DNA of 64,000 nt, taken from contig NZ_FONG01000027.1 of assembly GCF_900112845.1 (NCBI RefSeq), positions 1 through 64,000 of the forward strand, read 5' to 3'. Position 1 is the stretch's first letter. Each line of letters starts with the position of its first letter. This document shows, one piece after another, positions 48,801-53,449 of the stretch. Under the pieces are notes generated by a model. It had not been told where the DNA came from. It made no database searches and saw nothing but the letters and a program-made list of their open reading frames with translations. The stretch comes from Actinacidiphila alni (GTDB taxonomy: Bacteria; Actinomycetota; Actinomycetes; Streptomycetales; Streptomycetaceae). The translations under genes were made by a program, and so were the position numbers.

Positions 48801-50427
48801 TCCTATCCGGGTGCTTGGCGAAGTAGCTGTTGACCAGGACGTTGGTGTCCGGGCTGATCTGGACACTCGCCAGGCCCACCCATTCGGGGGGTGTGGCGGG
48901 CATCGCACCCTCGCGCCTGCGCAGGATGACCAGGTCGGTGACGGCGTCGGTTCCGGCCACGCGGCGGTGGGCGCCCGCCGGGAGCCGCACGGCGCCGACC
49001 AGTTCTGCGCGGTCGGCGATCTCCAGCCGGGCCGTCTTGCCCATCGCGTCGAGGGTGTAGCGGCTGGTCAGAAGAGCGACGAGGCCGCCGGGCCGGACCA
49101 ACTCCAGGCTCTTGACGATGAAGTGATTGTGGGTGGCCAGCCGCAGGGGGTTGTGGACCGGGTCGTGCAGGGCGATCTCGTCGAACGGAACGTTCCCGAG
49201 TGCGGCGTCGAAATAGCCCTCGGGCAGGCGGGTGTCGACGAAGGACTCCGCCCGGATGGTCGCGTCCGGATACAGGGCGGCGGAGATCTCCGCGGTGGTC
49301 GGATCGAGTTCGACGCCGGTCATCTGGGCTGCATCCGGTGCGAGGGCGAGGAAGTTCCCGGAGCCGCTTCCCGGTTCCAGCACCCGCCCGTCGGTGAAGC
49401 CCAGATCCTGGAGGGCCTGCCAGACGGGTTGGACGAGGTCGGGGTCGGTGAAGTGGGCGTTGCGTGTGGTGGCCTCGGCGGCGTGCCACTCGGTCTCCGT
49501 GAGCAGGGATCGCAGCTCGGCGCGCAGGCCGGCCAGGTCGCGCTTGCGCGGATCGAAGATCTGCGGCACGGCGCCCCACGAACTCCAGCGGGCAAGAACC
49601 GCTTGTTCGTCCGCGGTGGCGGGGCGCTGCTCCCCGCGGAGCACATGCAGTGTGCGGATTGCGGCGATGTTCGCCCGTATCCGTCCGAGCGGGCCCGAGG
49701 GGGGAAGGTTTGTCTGCCCATGGGGGCGGTAGCGGACTGCTTCACCGGGCTGCGGCCGGTGGGGGCGCTGCCGCTCGACCACCATGTCGAAGGTGATGGG
49801 GTAGGGCTCGTCGTCCGCGTCGGGGTCCTGCACCAGGATCTCGGCAGTGTCGGTACCGGTGACCGTGATCACGACGGCTTCGACCAGCTCTTCCGGATCG
49901 GGTCCGTGGTGCGGGCTGTCGCCCAGGTGCCAGACCAGATCACCATCGTTGAGATCTTCGAGGTGCTGGGGCCGGTCGACGGCGGGGGCGCTGTCCTCGT
50001 CGTCCGGCGTCAGAGCGGAGGGGGTCGGGGTACTGACGCTGCTGGCTGGGGGGACGGCCGGGCGGCTGGTGATCCGGGAGACGATGTCCTGTTCCGCGGT
50101 AATGGTCTCGGGGCTCGGCTCGCCGTCTGCCGCGGGTAGTTCGCCCCGCTCCTGTGCCTCCCACAGCGCGTCGAACGCGTCTTCGGCCCAGCTCTGGTGC
50201 GCAAGCACCCGCGGGGAGGCGACTTCGTGGACGCCGCCGTTGTCACTGACCCTGAGCAGGAGGAACTTGCCTGCCTCGGCCGGATCCGCGTCGGGGCTGT
50301 CGATGTCGACGGTGTAGAGGCGGTACTGCCAGGGTCCGGCGTCCGGGCTGGTAGAGGCGCGGAAGGCGATCGTGCCGGAGGCTGCTTGGGATTCGAGGTC
50401 GGACAGGTGGCGGGGCGTTTGGTACAT
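30814..50427 (-). CDS. Giant DarB-like protein: DNA methylase + SNF2 helicase + UvrD helicase + FtsK-gamma (6,537 aa)
   Basis: A single uninterrupted 19.6-kb frame from ATG 50427 (GGAGG 6 nt upstream). Domains in order: an adenine-type methylase with VLEPGSGSGNFLAL (about 349) and GNVPFDE as the catalytic NPPY-like motif; an SNF2/DEAD-like helicase with FLDYEVGFGKTLT (about 1050), IAVDEVQDF (about 1250) and DVTQREGRIVRQY (about 1590); a long alpha-helical middle; a small alpha/beta module appearing near 2,850 and again near 4,000; a UvrD-like helicase with VQALAGTGKTSTM (about 4,090), FDEAQDINP (about 4,270) and STAHKAKGREWDTV; acidic and Pro-rich linkers; and near 6,240-6,306 an FtsK-gamma winged helix. 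P1 DarB shares the methylase-helicase core and protects DNA from type I restriction. Protection or processing of transferred DNA is inferred. Confidence 0.85.
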   Translation of the reverse strand: MYQTPRHLSDLESQAASGTIAFRASTSPDAGPWQYRLYTVDIDSPDADPAEAGKFLLLRVSDNGGVHEVASPRVLAHQSWAEDAFDALWEAQERGELPAADGEPSPETITAEQDIVSRITSRPAVPPASSVSTPTPSALTPDDEDSAPAVDRPQHLEDLNDGDLVWHLGDSPHHGPDPEELVEAVVITVTGTDTAEILVQDPDADDEPYPITFDMVVERQRPHRPQPGEAVRYRPHGQTNLPPSGPLGRIRANIAAIRTLHVLRGEQRPATADEQAVLARWSSWGAVPQIFDPRKRDLAGLRAELRSLLTETEWHAAEATTRNAHFTDPDLVQPVWQALQDLGFTDGRVLEPGSGSGNFLALAPDAAQMTGVELDPTTAEISAALYPDATIRAESFVDTRLPEGYFDAALGNVPFDEIALHDPVHNPLRLATHNHFIVKSLELVRPGGLVALLTSRYTLDAMGKTARLEIADRAELVGAVRLPAGAHRRVAGTDAVTDLVILRRREGAMPATPPEWVGLASVQISPDTNVLVNSYFAKHPDRILGSLGVTSSQFTDQDITVRRRPGSDLATELSDVLTTITRQAREEGLTMSASPDAVQRAAVDQRAERMRQAQEMFGQDLQRYEGTILDQHNGTFLQVVGGELAERPVFRNATQELSSLLRLRDTYIDLLSAESSGDTDQATTLRQKLNQFYGAHTGQYGFLNARDSRRDRRSAHGAFRSDPFAAGVYALEIYDTDTQTARRSAIFTRPVTPPQTAQTTADTPQDALAISLNTYGEVRLSEIARLLDVDSLDEARDALGDMVFNEPGSQRLIPAAEYLSGNVRAKIEAAEKILAFVSPEGRDTHPFQANIAALRGVLPPDKQPGDIDVIQIGVTWVAPKYYEAFLQQLLQSRYVTVTRTSGADWEVDAPSSVRTGRAATKVYGTTKRNAVDLAQRLLRRASLVVHPPKLDEDASQQDIQNGKRWAAEQTEQTVAKADELNRLFADWLWQDPDRTTAVLHDYNRLFNSFVPYQGDGAHLTFPGLSDAITPRPHQRAGVARVLAEPHGSFLDYEVGFGKTLTIAMSLMEMKRLGMVRKPCIVVKNPTVNDFRNDFLKAYPGARVLAIDSSEFTKETAASYVAQIANGDWDAIILPQSLFKRIPLSGRGQQQFVADQTAEYRARVHKILTGSDDAQSAAMNPGGDPLIADALEVTAAVSTVAARSSKAPDRETVKKLQGDLKRHTQRAEKNLVKQTTRGISWEQTGIDFIAVDEVQDFANGEVGANNSELALPVSTQSKDLKIKLRTMEKAFGPKVGLGSTGTPFPNAMPQAYVMLDFFRPDLLAASEISAFSSFQAQYLTEVVAPEISPEGVPRIKERIGAFRNSLQFSQTWRTMADVKTKRDINMPVPKSVGETVVVPATGEDRAFMEEIAWRADLVRGGRVDASEDNLLKISNDGRMAAMDLRMIDRDPDGPGKLDAAAEKIAAIYHEFKDRAYTDRDGNPTDLPGALQLVFADRGTPSDSNRKLGKFVAYEYLRDELFLRGIPVDQVRFAQDAKTAEEKATLFADARLGKVAVLIGSTETMGVGVNVQDRAIALHHIDCPWRPSDVTQREGRIVRQYNQHYELDIPVRIYRWVKAGSFDSFMWQTVERKARFIDQVRTGRELDEQDAALDGDLGKDYLEFGEIKAIATGNPLLLKKLAADEQVRTLEAAYSNWKRTEDHLQHVVATADETLSAAQRQADSVGRALGASTETKADAFRLVLPDGTVVTKRQDAAAALRTKLALIHRRMGLRDGVSGWEQVGTLGGQPFQVRINTTHDFAHFSITGLNDISQAGFTIDDVDALLNEDRTPLGLVTRMENQVERLDGLHTLLLGTVDQLAQEIDRARSLVGSPFAKMDKLTRARAEQMQLDAEISGQAGAHHADEPGTEPPSKAREMSAADMAIHDAQVRAAEFGGTAIVIQGGQWYGTTTGVPPDAAGEDGTSVPLPSGRRPVVMLPDEELPDFTTIPGEVAEPQALAAKFEAAQTAFREWAQLEIVQEYLNDTGEGDFGPFDEDPEPNGPRTNAINALHDAYLHALRYRGEDQNEWTRRYGNVVAQSRNLADRYDEQETPESEKLDILAVRLLGNSVQDFVASALASWAAHQLETPAAAPMTAAEVDARPDKAPLLAVADLSAGAEPYEDRADYWVGEHAALTAYVLFASGSGARLADGIDQEQALVQTAEAMIAESVQARQSRLLGLDHVVPWELADTFARRARVVAEQWDRERRATGQVSDAMAMAAAIRDHAARYRATIEDPAGEAFQQWFRSDEPIDLLDEEAEEFIAGLSMTTAYTVTGPAGVRSVPRSGIDLAAGIAQLIADGTVIEETDRGWTLSTPEGNRFDIAPASPAPAVEGSATPPSRKNTPETAAETETAPGEETPQGGSVNPRARNLAVFLGGYSAPGDLVVARQFIAESLAQVEAAAQARTGSASPVANLVDEVVRAGAAATGTQQVQPADAFGQYEQLAEAATRLADSSTGRLAQQAVRLAQRTERHLGRMHAAGRDLFDLLLDAAALDPDSFEVIRRNDPLKERPTPYASSAELSFARGIVNRTYDQWPALYTSEGAEASDKLRAAMWQIREAPDADSGTALTDWLNIASYALGASEEAEQGVSRSVLRDVAQRAYQHYQGLAAHQLAAANTPPYGPDRSAAEGAARLADAWKDWTETATARDLVERANRPSTDTSLPAERAAHEEIRQAHYAAEWARLADGTLDDAARRTAKLAHTTYALVLNMREGGYQQSDDERILSRLVKLAHEHAAGIRAAAAEPDTALVVHAELAARQEQLRSHAPSEGGAPAVLTHGAVTPSGTLEIEHHYRGSVVRGAAAGPENRDVRTALARTGFKESKEKEFWYLPRRMVKANRDTHVRNLVEELQQLGRRYEMLHEPAPAGDHADDDIVIPTGAAYTSLAEAEADVSALYGAYFESRETAAGKRMIGRGTGARPDGEAVHVALEALRQGPVGSALSPFRLAAEDVVERSATLARALTVLGRHLEEERFRAPVALRHLRALTQYATLLASRTAATAQAGAWDVLVAPDPEGTTDPAAPQQDATTDILAHDATAEPATAQAPTIHDADALLAGPYTGDQMLEVIERLDELRRRVTDALPPIPQPDGIPGPPSAGPEEWFRGPARVEVPDGFVPYVNELADLKPGDVVRIGFKRRLESRRPSYRTLMVTGPRDWGDGYYRAAPDTRMHPREIVAVPPDSRLLTGTDDDRYTLRYHFTEWWEQARQAGRAAVEGEQPLTAALDLYRQALIASGALERSMQTAAPPEAARALAARLLAETEHHMVRLSLTERIAVETAADAERRRIENEAAAGHMADAPLAVADTDVTQAEPHDVGPERRTPPPADESVRLGSHGDDRQLSLLTQEALDVLPKHAGQRREQSARLALVTTLRLRDAEVRGVLLLLTHIETDDFGEDPIVHGAQITPRGSRLASSLDARFLPADLLAMDTQVLPLSSPISWATVEQLTALEPRAARSALSVDALLATGRDSGADGTAVPEGAADPASQTPAPRAGSGAESAEEVITPGGPAAVVGSDDKDPVPVRTTEATRVGSRSSDLTGPDGSSPPAHVAAEALKRTNDERLEQAASPESVALDSGDGVEKYSRLDADDREDDTTGPAPERPADDGAASESTSRSFTTTGQLRTHFKAAPMRHLSTTSRREVGRLADRPGFALVGNGNFALVPEGGSWSLLAAGSAGDMGRVDHYTYLTGQGFDTALVPMAGFSSPEEAAAFAERLAAVRDDDGRPVPWDDPRPPGAWDVHHRELDRLVLAARAAFDTEAGLSRSHAQLVWHLIARRQRDRAPDGQVYVDDLGPGNRVWFEADDAYWIREVVDVGENASSGLITLVLAEVGDDDTADPESGDEWDVPRNLLLKAAPPAGSADPATAGQAVPVVEEHQDQAVEPEVHGGEAAGVPPEDQNAAHGAEEQDSAPADRPEENEDTDEPSPPAVEGTWSSRIRIVTDEEGTFVTGTGGDYFRQEGELRQLLKRKGRNFGFRDGRWRYLGKFANRDGAVEEIRAYLRAKDAEEAAATAAEAAKAVEYPPTPQQQAIIDAVLAGQDVAVQALAGTGKTSTMLMLAKRLPDKRIAYIAFNRSIADEGKRKFPRHVIADTSHGFARRVMVHTPFKDKIGRVGRNGGAWHKPEDVAKALAITKPLRYRGGKIDPDDVARIVKDAVVRYRESADKEPGTQHLGGKWASTPAAGPLLEVVARAWSDIADPDSDNLLFAHDDYLKLWALTEPRLDYDLIVFDEAQDINPVLQKVIQDQPVQTVVVGDSHQAIYEFRGAIDALKDWPADQVLPLTKSWRFGPEVAALGNAFLDLLGSDLTLEGNTALNTTIGSVEDPDAVLSRTNVGAIGAVVAGFEAGKRVALVGGGTQILDVAKAAKDLQRGRKTKNPELASFASWHEVREHAENERDKSLQVFVRLVDKYTADGLIDMIGNLVPEDARGEQNRPQLIVSTAHKAKGREWDTVRIADDFTEPEENEEGELVLDPGELRLAYVTVTRAKTRLEIGSLSWIRTLGTNTGPEVGGAAAVAGPQQVAAAEQQEPTSLPAPRLTDDPAALDAPRQVSSEPAKVPERLAGAPYVTVGLSEGPDGQLVISATMEGGGGLGRSAGGITAAEFAGQAGPLPLSQVVPAPVRRPGAQEQLISSDEIMAWLGEHLPNGPLATPWAIPAVQRSLIDTLLTAVRDDTAPPAEEIVDWLVEAAKGVEGLALVAQVNDEDNFTIVFDQAADDIMDGAPEPALWRYYRGPFRREIIGAAAPRAYLALRAADPETTGPDAVYGGETRPPVVTSEAPASEREGSRQILLFDDSVSGEQVERPTGAGGSSRTTAAPARRDQVDDREEPLGAGGSASPTPDAEAGSPDPGPGLKTAAPLPWSVEKIEKRSDAAMRRNEKSDIPSLYRNLVETHGHKAARIWVDDNPWAQFRLNLQFTLDGLPDAERDFVSQAAERIEEGIGRIADREASRYVRLVKDADGDRSRLSALREELKQTDTQWGFADSPLREGVTFVMESIDNAERAARKRKLKAATVRNALDQIVGLGGAVLKDGDKIPIMGDALSPIKAQPRFALEALQAAGLDPSAAEETARIRLLLGRSVEDAGRPATQTSTAAEELPAVKAPEARDGSLTDDDIAAAILRIDERQFGLLILDTGSERPKRPELLHADVPLPDGATGTAERGQLTADQSGLELTVSADGAVVRAGKLNWAQVSAWLRPALTDRRADLTSLLWRTGNRLRSNETGFRVIGEAHLFAAAQVELDEHARRVQERVVADALGAHRSGLAAVLAAHTQRGAVAADGALISFSDVISGLDATDDDAEVVLERIRQLRAVMPDAHVIVRRVSEVQAGDAFASVSERRLPFLARDAVADADGQLAISGVLIEPAGPTTDYTWTNEWWTMDTHLEAIPLPDSLAALVPESVGPDEPVAPQQPILDQAAREPDDTRAKDTEAPDSAVPHPAVDDAAVPVSQVSVPALQPVEEPGSGVGAVMLTELAPPVTSTGSQRSEQPPAKPADAAAARFTAPSSPEGRAAGYRDLAELLHEVAELDRLHARWDASPTGRLLLADAEELRRETGAVDSTEAARIDIAMAAVLAVLDSARARQGLLLGAVRQLAAVIAEEGKLLGERAAFASVTDREVLLDVYVGARDLTRRLEATDELQRLLDSTGGGGWLLTRYRKAAAPSDDVGQPPTVPSDAVSAPGAHAPVPFSRPDLTRPVSPAQPELPGAGPDLPEKSPGRGRQPAPAPANGLFDDFDFWRDVIGDDLVVGGVVYDSAVYEPDDDGGVRRREQRDTPAAGTPADEEREDNTTEESMAESTATLAPDSGASADGHDSDLDRAFEDVINTIKGTAAKIGRASTPPALSPESEEHLRAGYAELRTALSAILRGIDAEPVVDESADPAVDMHDATELESAIGTARAESGYYWGTPEWTAIRSITRAAGAFRASVRTAALAYVDQTVADIRFMGLDRTIQARTARAVSYIAHSLARRLEKSGQRDTRGWRAAWGLHRAAATRADRLTGILPAGHDIGGVQGLRRAWRWLAEQLTTGKAAAGADSHAQNSAVTLMTASLDAINGLYRAAAERLGKLADHPVWRRAVSVWNLGRTVVTRVRTGVGRAMTDRKALGTMRMLWVRTLEVVSHAARALMRRLERTGERDGLRWNLLRAVHHAAEEGIAHAHGHLPPETRAPLGTYEAARPTPDPQAPAPAGVRAAATTTVKTDDTDARFREAALAVSESDVTLPMDLTFTLGIPAEDATALLERMEKVGIVAPPGDGGVREVLVNHETARTILDSLPAPTPRGKPQAGQEKTPPAKPTAAEGPARAESPVAATNTPAALPKRQRARASGEPSKIAAAGASRTTPGTVRAAKPTSAQDLLDSQAGRMRARADLAAKAAVTPADEKQARIWSRMADRSAQAAAALRDQKIQTPARSYEDSVTADAFIAALHVYAAARGDQIPEGLLDGAMKAAVQAAREAPRGDAGPRARSRRDGQQDEAAQAHGALARTRHSDHARRR

Positions 50428-50479
50428 GGTGGTCCTCCACCATTGGTGCGGTGTCGGTGCTGGGCGGGGACGCGAGTCC

Positions 50480-50998
50480 CTACAGGTGGCGCCCGCGGGC
50501 GCGCAGGTCGTCCACAGACGTGCCGAGGAGCGCCAGGAAGCTGGGCGTCATGTAGTCCAGGAGGTGGCGCAGTTCGGCGTCGTCGAGGTCGTCGAGTGCG
50601 GTGGTGCCGTCGATCAGCGCGTCGGCGGTCGCGGCCAGCCATTCGGTGCGGGCGGCGACGCGCTGCATGCGCGCCTCGAACTGCTCGTCGCTCTCCAGGC
50701 CGTCCTCGTCATCGACGCCCATGCCGGGCTCGGGCTCCAGACGGACCAACTCGGCGAGGACCTCGTGCTCGGCCTGTGCCTTGAGCAAGCCCAGGCGTCC
50801 CACCCGCTGCTCGTGGGTCTCCTCTGCCGGCGGCGTGTCTTTGATGACGAGTTGATCCCACAGGTCGCCGGCCTGCTGTTCGACCTGCTCGCCGAGCGCG
50901 GTGAAGAAGGCCGCGGGGTCGGGAAGCGCGGCGTAGCGCTGGGGCAGCCACCTCTTCCAGTAGGCGCGGGCTTCGAGTCCGTACCGGTTGATGGACAT
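50480..50998 (-). CDS. Hypothetical conjugation-operon protein (172 aa)
   Basis: The ATG has GAAGGAG 8 nt upstream; longer starts overlap the DUF4913 gene. The sequence YGLEARAYWKRWLPQRYAAL and PDPAAFFTALGEQVEQQAGD LWDQL is followed by an acidic helical middle and a C-terminal LDDLDDAELRHLLDYMTPSF. Probably soluble and helical. It sits between DUF4913 and the giant gene (52 nt gap), so it belongs to the transfer operon, but I cannot assign a family. Confidence 0.65.
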   Translation of the reverse strand: MSINRYGLEARAYWKRWLPQRYAALPDPAAFFTALGEQVEQQAGDLWDQLVIKDTPPAEETHEQRVGRLGLLKAQAEHEVLAELVRLEPEPGMGVDDEDGLESDEQFEARMQRVAARTEWLAATADALIDGTTALDDLDDAELRHLLDYMTPSFLALLGTSVDDLRARGRHL

Positions 50999-51020
50999 GG
51001 GTGTTCTCCTTCGTCGGCTG

Positions 51021-51635
51021 TCAGGTGTTGCCGGGTGATGGGGTGGTTCCGGAGCCGGCTGCGTCGGGCGGCTCACCGGAGTCGAGGGTGATCGTGTGAG
51101 GACGGGCCGCCTGGTGGAGGGTGGTCAGGTATTGGTCGTCTCCCGACCACGGCTGGCGGTGGCGCTGTTTGTGCTGGCCGTTGCGGCAGGTTCCGAGCCA
51201 GATGCGGCCGATGCGTTCGATGGCGCGGGCCAGGGCGTCCTGCCACAGGTAGGGGGCTGAGCCTGCGTCGTCGGTGCCGGCGTAGGCGGACTGGTGCCCG
51301 GTCCACAGGGCGGTGAGTTCCTCGACGACGGCGCCGTGCAGCCACCAGCACTGGCGGGGCAGTTGGTCGGTGGTCAGTTCGTAGGTGTCGGCGGTCCGGA
51401 TGACCCAGTGGACGAACTGTGGCCACAGGACGGCGTGTTCGTCGTCCTCCAGGTCCGCCCAGAGCACCGGTGCACCCGCCGGGCGCTCTGCCGTGCCGCC
51501 GTCGTCCGGGGTCCCGGCCCGGCCGGGTCCTTCCTCTTCGAGGATCGCGACGCGTTCGTTGAGGAGGACGACCTCTGCGTTGATCTCGGTGAGTTCCGCG
51601 AAGATCGCATCGAAGCCGCCTCCTCCGCTCACCAT
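51021..51635 (-). CDS. DUF4913 protein
   Basis: A 204-residue protein. The DUF4913 core is HAVLWPQFVHWVIRTADTYE, LPRQCWWLHGAVVEELTALW and TGHQSAYAGTDDAGS, preceded by a short coiled coil (FAELTEINAEVVLLNERVAI). Members of this family occur beside VirD4-type coupling proteins in actinobacterial transfer regions, role unknown. The ATG at 51635, or GTG 51632 as a GTGA overlap, couples it to the VirD4 gene. Confidence 0.75.
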   Translation of the reverse strand: MVSGGGGFDAIFAELTEINAEVVLLNERVAILEEEGPGRAGTPDDGGTAERPAGAPVLWADLEDDEHAVLWPQFVHWVIRTADTYELTTDQLPRQCWWLHGAVVEELTALWTGHQSAYAGTDDAGSAPYLWQDALARAIERIGRIWLGTCRNGQHKQRHRQPWSGDDQYLTTLHQAARPHTITLDSGEPPDAAGSGTTPSPGNT

Positions 51636-53449
51636 GTCCGTTCGCCGTCCTTGGCGAGGCTGACGCGGCCCCGGGCGACGAGGTCGCGGGCCGCCTGCTG
51701 CGCGGCCTTGATCTCCGCGGCCCGGGGGCCTTCGTGGGCGCGGGTGAACGTGACGAGGGTTGCGGGTGTGCGGCGATGGAGCAGCAGGCCGCCGCGCTCG
51801 GGCACCATGCGGATCTCCGCCGGTTCCAGGACCGGTCGGCGCCGGATCGAGGTGGATACCGAGATGCGTCCGCCGTCTTCGGAGACGGATTCCACGTCCT
51901 CGTCGAATTCACCGGTGAGGGTGCTGTAACCCTTCAGTTCTTCGGGGTCGCTGATGCCGCCGAGGAAGACCTTCACGGTGCTGGAGGCGAACATCTTCCT
52001 GACGCCCAGTTGCCCCCAGCGTTCCTCGGCCTGGGCGTAGCCCTGCAGGACGGTCAGGATGAAAATATTCGCGCTGCCGCTGACGCTGAGCAGGCTGGGG
52101 ATTTCCGGCAGCGGCGCGATGTTGGCCACCTCGTCGAGGAAGCAGCCCAGCGGCGTGTGAAGCCTGCCGTTCGGACTCCGCGCGGCGATGCGTTTGGCCG
52201 TGTCGAAAAGGGCCTTGGCGAAGGCCGCATACAGCGGTGCGAGGGCGCTGCCCTCTTCGTCCTCGCCGATCAGGAAGAGTGTTCCCGACTGCGTCAGGTA
52301 CTGCTCGATGTCGAATACGTCGGTCCCGGGTTCGGGGGCGAAGATCGCCGCCACGTCGTCGTCGAACAGTGCGGTGAAGGACTGCTCGGCGGTGGCCCAC
52401 GCGGCCGACCGCTCCTCGTCGGCCGCGGCGTGCTGGCCGGCGAGCGCTGCGGCGAGCTGGTGCCGGCCGCGGGCGGCGAGCAGGTCGATCGGCTCCCGGT
52501 TGTCCGGGTCCGTGGCCCAGTGCAGGACGTCCAGTGCGGGCCGGCGGTGGAGTGCTGCGGCGTGCAGCCAGCAGGTGATCAGCGTCTTTGCCTTGAGTGC
52601 GAAGTATCCGCCGTTTCGCGTGCCTTCTTCGGTTTTGGTCGTGGCGGCGAGGGTCTCCGCGCGTTTGCGGGCGACCCGGTAGTCCTCGCAGCCCGATGTG
52701 ATCGGCCAGCGGAACGGGTGCGGCCACTGCGACAGGCCCGTCGGGTCGAGGACGTGCACCGGCCCGTGCTTCTCCCGCGCTGCGGCGGTGGCGTAGAGGA
52801 CGTCGGTCTTGCTGCTGGTGGCGAGGACGGTGCCGTCGAAGTCCAGGATGCCGGGCAGGATGATCTGGGAGGTCTTTCCTTCCCTGGGGGGCGCGACGAG
52901 GACGACGCTCTCCTCGATGGTGATCCACAGGTGGATGCGTGACGGATCGGAGCAGCCGAGGTAGACGGCGACGTGGCGGACCGTGATGGAGGCGGGGTCC
53001 GTCCTGTGGAGGGTGGGCCGCAGGGATGCCGCGCGGGCGAGAGCCTGCTTCTCTCCCATCGCTTTCTGGAGCTGTGCCGATGTGGCCCGGCCGTCGGCGC
53101 CGTCCGCGCCGCGGCGGGTGCGCCACCGGTACCAGCGCCAGGCGGCATGTGCCGCGGCGAGTGCGAGCAGCGCGAAGACCGTCCAGAACGGTGCGGGGCC
53201 GCCGACGCCGCGTCCCGGCCACACTGCGGCCGGCCGGCCGGGGTGCCGGATGACCGACGTGAGGCCGTTGCCGGCGTCCATCCACCCCACCGAGGCCGGG
53301 CGGCCGTGTTGCAGCAGGCCGGACAGCACCGCCGACAGCCACACCAGTCCCGTCATCGCGAATGCCCCTGCCAGGGGAAGCAGCCACAGGGCGTCGCGCC
53401 CCAGGCGCAGACGGCCCGCAGCGTTGGGCGTGGCCGGCCGGGGCATCAT
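51629..53449 (-). CDS. VirD4/TraG-type T4SS coupling protein
   Basis: 606 residues from the ATG overlapping the VirB4 stop (ATGA). Two N-terminal membrane segments (WLLPLAGAFAMTGLVWLSAV and FWTVFALLALAAAHAAW) are followed by the cytoplasmic ATPase: Walker A VLVAPPREGKTSQIILPG (about 185), a Walker B-like GCFLDEVANIAPLPEIPSLL (about 438), and a C-terminal ISDPEELKGYSTLTGE that fits the TraG/VirD4 family. It brings the relaxase-DNA complex to the secretion channel. Confidence 0.88.
   Translation of the reverse strand: MMPRPATPNAAGRLRLGRDALWLLPLAGAFAMTGLVWLSAVLSGLLQHGRPASVGWMDAGNGLTSVIRHPGRPAAVWPGRGVGGPAPFWTVFALLALAAAHAAWRWYRWRTRRGADGADGRATSAQLQKAMGEKQALARAASLRPTLHRTDPASITVRHVAVYLGCSDPSRIHLWITIEESVVLVAPPREGKTSQIILPGILDFDGTVLATSSKTDVLYATAAAREKHGPVHVLDPTGLSQWPHPFRWPITSGCEDYRVARKRAETLAATTKTEEGTRNGGYFALKAKTLITCWLHAAALHRRPALDVLHWATDPDNREPIDLLAARGRHQLAAALAGQHAAADEERSAAWATAEQSFTALFDDDVAAIFAPEPGTDVFDIEQYLTQSGTLFLIGEDEEGSALAPLYAAFAKALFDTAKRIAARSPNGRLHTPLGCFLDEVANIAPLPEIPSLLSVSGSANIFILTVLQGYAQAEERWGQLGVRKMFASSTVKVFLGGISDPEELKGYSTLTGEFDEDVESVSEDGGRISVSTSIRRRPVLEPAEIRMVPERGGLLLHRRTPATLVTFTRAHEGPRAAEIKAAQQAARDLVARGRVSLAKDGERTW

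Noticed and set aside
47290-50139. 949-residue plus-strand open frame
   Set aside because: It lies fully antisense to the giant gene, has no recognisable domain, and is explained by high-GC codon structure keeping the opposite strand open. The same applies to long plus-strand frames at 40297-43080, 35836-38298 and 45622-47235.
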